This document shows positions 60,389 to 64,000 of a stretch of 64,000 nt of DNA, piece by piece. How positions within the stretch are numbered: the stretch's first letter is position 1; each line of letters starts with the position of its first letter. The notes under the pieces were generated by a model, which was not told where the DNA came from, did not search any database, and saw only the letters and a program-made list of their open reading frames with translations. A program made the position numbers and the translations under genes. This DNA comes from Chloracidobacterium sp. (lineage in GTDB: Bacteria > Acidobacteriota > Blastocatellia > Pyrinomonadales > Pyrinomonadaceae): contig JADJXP010000002.1 of NCBI GenBank assembly GCA_016715795.1, positions 806,001 to 870,000 of the forward strand, in the 5' to 3' direction.

Positions 60389-62298
60389 ACACAACTCCAG
60401 TTTGTCTGAAATGTAATGCGTTCCATTGATATCGCATCGACCGGGCAGCGTATCGCGCACAGCGCGCAGCGGATGCACCGGTCCTCGTCCTTAAGGATCG
60501 CTGAGTTCTCCTTCAGGTCAGCGTCCTCGCCTAACGCCCGGTCAAAGACTGTTTCGGTCTCTTCGCCGATCTCGATCCGGCCAAGTGAGACGAGCTTGAG
60601 ACACTTTGTCGGGCAGACGTCCTGACAGCCGCCGCATAATACGCAGCGCAGCCCGTCGAATACCGGCGTGACGCCACAATCGAGACAGCGAGACGCCTCG
60701 CGCATTGCCTGTTCCTTGGTATAGCCGATCTCAACGACATTTTCGGGATGCTCGAGGCGTTCGGATGGCTCGATCGTCGGCACCTCGACGCGGCGTATCG
60801 ATTCGTATCCGAGTTCGCGCCGATAATGATCGAGGACCCTGTGGGCTTCGATGACCTCGCTCTCCAATTTCCGGCCTGTCAGGAATTGGTACACGGAACG
60901 CGCCGCCGCCTTGCCCGATGCGACGGCATCGATGAGCAGACGCGTTCCGTGGGCGAGATCACCGGCGACAAAGACGCCATCCGCAGTCGTGGAAAGGGTT
61001 GCTGGATCAACCTTTAACCAGTCACCGCGCATTCGTTCGACATCTTTGCCGCCGATCTCAAGAAATGACAGCTTTGGGGCCTGCCCAACTGCAAGCAGCA
61101 CCGTGTCGCAGGGGATGACACGCGTATCCTCGTCGTCATAGACCGGAGCAAACTTTCGCTCGTCGTCATAGACCCGCAGGCATCGACGAAAAGCTACGCC
61201 CGTCACGTGTCCCGCCTCATCGCGGACGATCTCGGTCGGGCCCCAGCCATTGCTGCGTTCGACGCCCTCCTCATCGCCCTCAACGATCTCAATGGTGTCG
61301 GCAGGCATCTCTTCGGCACCTTCGAGCGAGACGAGGTGAACGCGCGTCGTGCCCGCCAGCCGAGCTGCCGTTCGAGCCGTATCGAATGCGATCTGCCGGA
61401 CTACGGAGCGGGCGACGTCGTAGGCGACATTACCACCGCCGATCACGACCACTTCGTTGCCGATCTCGATAGGTTCATCGAGTGAGACGGCCCGCAGCAG
61501 ATCGACGCCGCCGACCACACCCGGGCCGTTCTCGCCCTTGAGACCGAGTTCTCGCGACGATTTTGCCCCGACCGCTATTATTACGGCCGCAAACTGCTCG
61601 CGAAGTTCCTTGAATGTGACGTCCTTTCCGACCTCGACGCCGCAGCGGATATCGACGCCGAGTGCCTCGATGACCGCCACCTCGCTCGCTATCAGGTCGC
61701 GGGGCAGGCGATAGGCCGGGACTCCGACCGCGAGCATACCAGCCGCAACCGGTTCGATCTCAAAAACAACCGGATTGAAACCTAACAGTGCCAGATCATG
61801 GGCTGCGCTCAGTCCCGCGGGCCCTGACCCGATAATGGCGATCTTCTCACCGTTGCCCGGCACGACGGTTCGGCTGCGTGCAGCTCGCAGGAGCGATGCC
61901 ATTTCTTCGGCGTCGGCCGCTATGGGCGGAATGAAATCCCTGATCTCATCGACAACATCACTGACCGGCCTTGCCTCGGGGCCGTATTGGTCGCAGACGA
62001 AACGCTTAAGCGCCCGAATGGCGATCGGACGGTCCTGGCCGACAAACAGCCCGTCATCGTTGACTTTTGGAATCTTCCCGCGACGGCAGGCGACCTCGCA
62101 CGGTGCTCCGCAGATACGGCCGCACATCGAGGCAAAGGGATTTGGGCCGCGGGCGATCAGGTAGGCTTCATTGAATTTTCCGTCTGCGATCGCTCGAACG
62201 TAGCCGCGTGCATCCGTGTGAACAGGGCAGGCGGCCTGACACGAGATCAATCCCTTATGGTAGCCTTCCCCCGGGATGTCGACTTTGAGAATCCGCAT
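60385..62298 (-). CDS. GltD-like FAD/Fe-S oxidoreductase with C-terminal ferredoxin domain
   Basis: The 637-residue product (ATG at 62298, preceding frame lacks conserved features) has an N-terminal Fe-S region (CQAACPVHTDARGYV and CGRICGAPCEVACRRG), an FAD-binding motif (IAIIGSGPAGLSAAHDLA), an NAD(P)H site (VVVIGGGNVAYDVAR) and FVAGDLAHG, and a C-terminal two-cluster ferredoxin (CVLCGGCQDVCP and CIRCALCAIRCP). It resembles the small subunit of glutamate synthase without the large subunit. It leads the redox operon and may feed electrons from NAD(P)H into the system. Confidence 0.85.
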   Translation of the reverse strand: MRILKVDIPGEGYHKGLISCQAACPVHTDARGYVRAIADGKFNEAYLIARGPNPFASMCGRICGAPCEVACRRGKIPKVNDDGLFVGQDRPIAIRALKRFVCDQYGPEARPVSDVVDEIRDFIPPIAADAEEMASLLRAARSRTVVPGNGEKIAIIGSGPAGLSAAHDLALLGFNPVVFEIEPVAAGMLAVGVPAYRLPRDLIASEVAVIEALGVDIRCGVEVGKDVTFKELREQFAAVIIAVGAKSSRELGLKGENGPGVVGGVDLLRAVSLDEPIEIGNEVVVIGGGNVAYDVARSVVRQIAFDTARTAARLAGTTRVHLVSLEGAEEMPADTIEIVEGDEEGVERSNGWGPTEIVRDEAGHVTGVAFRRCLRVYDDERKFAPVYDDEDTRVIPCDTVLLAVGQAPKLSFLEIGGKDVERMRGDWLKVDPATLSTTADGVFVAGDLAHGTRLLIDAVASGKAAARSVYQFLTGRKLESEVIEAHRVLDHYRRELGYESIRRVEVPTIEPSERLEHPENVVEIGYTKEQAMREASRCLDCGVTPVFDGLRCVLCGGCQDVCPTKCLKLVSLGRIEIGEETETVFDRALGEDADLKENSAILKDEDRCIRCALCAIRCPVDAISMERITFQTNWSCV

Positions 62299-62332
62299 AT
62301 TGACCAATACAAAGCGCGAAATCTTTCGCACC

Positions 62333-62374
62333 TTACACGAAATACCCCGCGATAGGAGCAGTATTTTCGTGTAG
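62333..62374. promoter_or_regulatory. Imperfect palindrome upstream of the redox operon
   Basis: TTACACGAAATAC at 62333-62345 pairs with GTATTTTCGTGTAG at 62361-62374 with one offset base. It lies 35-76 bases before the first gene of the operon on the minus strand, so it probably binds a regulator or forms part of the leader. Confidence 0.4.
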
Positions 62375-62519
62375 AACAGCCTGACATTGCTCATTGGTAG
62401 CAACTTGTGTGCCCAGAACAAGATCAAGCCCGTTCGGAACACTAATTGTGGCTGCGAAGCAGAAATTGAGGTATCATCTTGGGCGAGTCGATATGCTCAT
62501 CGATCGTTGTAGCTAACAA

Positions 62520-63383
62520 ATGAAAAGCCTTTACCTATTCATGATGATCGTGACGATAGGGTCGCTTGGTAATGCGATCAGCGGGCAGTCGGTGGCTCCC
62601 ACGGACTTTCGCGAGGTGGTCGAGCGGCTCTTTGAGAAGGAATACAAACGCGACTTCGAGACTGTTTGCCCGATCACGACCGATTGGGTGGCCACCCGCA
62701 TCTTCCGCGAATACGGAGCTGTCTTTGTCGCCAATGGCGGTGTAATGCTACCGCCACGATGCATGTATGAGAGCGAAGAGCAACTCAGTAAACTTCACGC
62801 CGACATCGATAAGCAGACCGAGACGATAGACGGCGTTACGATCACTCTTCAGCGGCCGGCGATGGTAGCCCTGCTTCAGGCGAGGAAGGACGCTACAAAA
62901 CGTCGCCTTAGGATAAGTCCGCGAGGCGGGCCGACTGCCGCGGCGCGCAATTATTCGACGACGGTCGCTCTCTGGAAGTCGCGTGTCGATCCGGGACTTA
63001 GATACTGGCAGCAGCGAGGCCGGATAGGGCCCGCCGATGCATCTGCCGCGGCGAAGATGCCCGCACGTCAACAGGTCGAACAGATCCTGCTATGGGAACG
63101 GGATGATATATTCTTTAGCACCGACCGGTCCAAATCGATACTGTATTCGGTCGCCGTGCCGGGAGCTTCGCAGCACAACTTTTTGCTGGCGCTCGACGTG
63201 GCTCAGTTTGGCAATGCGGGCGTTCGGCAGATCATGGCCGAGAACGGATGGTTCCAAACCGTCAAAAGCGATCAGCCGCATTTTACATATCTCGGACTGA
63301 AAGAGAGCGAACTTCCGGCCCTTGGGTTGAAGGCGGTTTTTGCTAACGGACAGAAGTTCTGGGTCCCGAACATCGCTGAGTGA
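62520..63383 (+). CDS. Secreted protein with M15-like (D-Ala-D-Ala carboxypeptidase) pattern
   Basis: A 287-residue protein with signal peptide MKSLYLFMMIVTIGSLGNAISG. The C-terminal part has ASQHNFLLALDVA, spaced like the SxHxxGxAxD zinc motif of peptidase family M15, and a later His in DQPHFTYLG. The usual Gly is missing (Leu). The N-terminal region (about 180 residues) is unfamiliar. It could cleave cell-wall peptides outside the cell; the assignment rests on motif spacing. Confidence 0.5.
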   Translation: MKSLYLFMMIVTIGSLGNAISGQSVAPTDFREVVERLFEKEYKRDFETVCPITTDWVATRIFREYGAVFVANGGVMLPPRCMYESEEQLSKLHADIDKQTETIDGVTITLQRPAMVALLQARKDATKRRLRISPRGGPTAAARNYSTTVALWKSRVDPGLRYWQQRGRIGPADASAAAKMPARQQVEQILLWERDDIFFSTDRSKSILYSVAVPGASQHNFLLALDVAQFGNAGVRQIMAENGWFQTVKSDQPHFTYLGLKESELPALGLKAVFANGQKFWVPNIAE

Positions 63384-63390
63384 GGTAGTC

Positions 63391-64000
63391 ATGATATGTC
63401 ATCACTGTAATACTCAGAATGCAGATGACTATGACTTTTGCGTAAGCTGTGGACAACCGATAAACGCGACCGTACAGCGTCGGGCGAACCTCTTCCAGCC
63501 GCCGGGCGTGGCCCAGATGGCTGACAAGAAACGGACGGTGCTGCCGTGGGTGCTGGCGGGGCTTGTCGCCGTACTGTTGGTCGTAGTTTTCGGCGGCGTC
63601 TTCGCCGTCTATCAATGGACGCCGAGCGAGGTGCTTCCGACACATTTCGGGATGTTCGTGCAAAATGACGCCAAGGACCGTGTCGATGAGATACGTAGAC
63701 AGGATTTTGCAAACGCAATCGAAGGCAAGGCCGCTTTGCTTAAGGACGAGGCCCTTCCTACCGTGGTATCGCATCCTAGTCTTATCCTGAATGCGGACAG
63801 CAGCATCAATATCAATGATCTGCGGCTCGTTCCACTCGAGGCGATCAAGGACGACGGCAGCATGCAGCAGATCGACCTTCAGGCGGCGCCGGTCGAAGGA
63901 AAGCCTGAGATGAAACGCCTTCGTGTGCCAGACGGTCTCGCCAACGGCAAATATGCATTGGCGATCTTTGATAGCTACATCAACGAGGGCAAGCAGCGCT
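63391..64000 (+). CDS. Zinc-ribbon membrane protein, truncated by window end
   Basis: From ATG at 63391, 203 codons are open to the window edge. It starts with a zinc ribbon (MICHHCNTQN ... CVSCGQPI), then a short linker, a membrane helix (VLPWVLAGLVAVLLVVVFGGVFAVY) and an extracytoplasmic part with a beta pattern. This is the layout of membrane proteins with an N-terminal cytoplasmic zinc ribbon. It starts seven bases after the M15-like gene. Function unknown. Confidence 0.7.
   Translation, partial: MICHHCNTQNADDYDFCVSCGQPINATVQRRANLFQPPGVAQMADKKRTVLPWVLAGLVAVLLVVVFGGVFAVYQWTPSEVLPTHFGMFVQNDAKDRVDEIRRQDFANAIEGKAALLKDEALPTVVSHPSLILNADSSININDLRLVPLEAIKDDGSMQQIDLQAAPVEGKPEMKRLRVPDGLANGKYALAIFDSYINEGKQR

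Overview
The window looks like a chromosomal segment of an Acidobacteriota bacterium, most likely class Blastocatellia (Pyrinomonadaceae-like). This rests on gene content, not on a marker gene: an ECF sigma factor of the 'acidobacterial' type followed directly by a Ser/Thr kinase with a TPR tail, a long secreted FG-GAP/VCBS repeat protein, several large secreted enzymes, and many palindromic intergenic repeats. Coding density is high except in a few repeat-rich gaps (1475-2388, 10727-10964, 20511-20717, 22231-22557, 29171-29510).

Layout. 1-10.7 kb: GTP-dependent PEP carboxykinase (5' part of the gene), RluA-family pseudouridine synthase, GlnE-like adenylyltransferase, small secreted proteins, a zinc-ribbon protein, an M14 carboxypeptidase and an SRPBCC protein. 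10.9-17.3 kb: one operon for a cytoplasmic NasC-type nitrate reductase with a cytochrome-b-like membrane protein, a four-cluster ferredoxin, a Rieske protein, small membrane proteins and a TDT/SLAC1-type anion transporter. 17.3-25.5 kb: SDR, MGDG-synthase-like glycosyltransferase, radical SAM protein, cysteine desulfurase, a tiny GIIVG-repeat secreted peptide and a GGDEF/EAL protein. 25.6-30.5 kb: a single-chain restriction-modification enzyme and an XRE/ImmA pair.

30.6-35.7 kb: a 5-kb integrated element in tRNA-Thr(CGT) bounded by 52-bp direct repeats. It carries a tyrosine integrase, AlpA-like regulator, primase-helicase, small nuclease, terminase-small-subunit-like protein, an iteron array and repeated arm-type sites at both ends. 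It has no capsid, tail or large terminase gene and looks like a minimal phage satellite.

35.7-46.3 kb: frameshifted small gene, glycogen debranching enzyme, FG-GAP/VCBS protein, ECF sigma plus kinase, and a porin. 46.4-62.3 kb: an island for extracytoplasmic nitrate/nitrite redox chemistry. A Crp/Fnr regulator, a RIC-type hemerythrin and a YwiC-like protein on the plus strand converge on an eleven-gene minus-strand operon: GltD-like flavoprotein, Rieske, cytochrome b, seven-haem cytochrome c, Tat-exported NarG/NxrA-like alpha subunit, small membrane protein, NarH/NxrB, two haem-b subunits, hemerythrin and TorD-like chaperone. The operon thus encodes a molybdo-enzyme together with its own bc-type complex. 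The window ends with an M15-like secreted protein and a truncated zinc-ribbon membrane protein.

The items most worth a second look are the satellite-like element, the NXR-like operon with its dedicated bc complex, and a palindromic repeat inserted in the same reading frame into two unrelated genes (rluA and the restriction enzyme).
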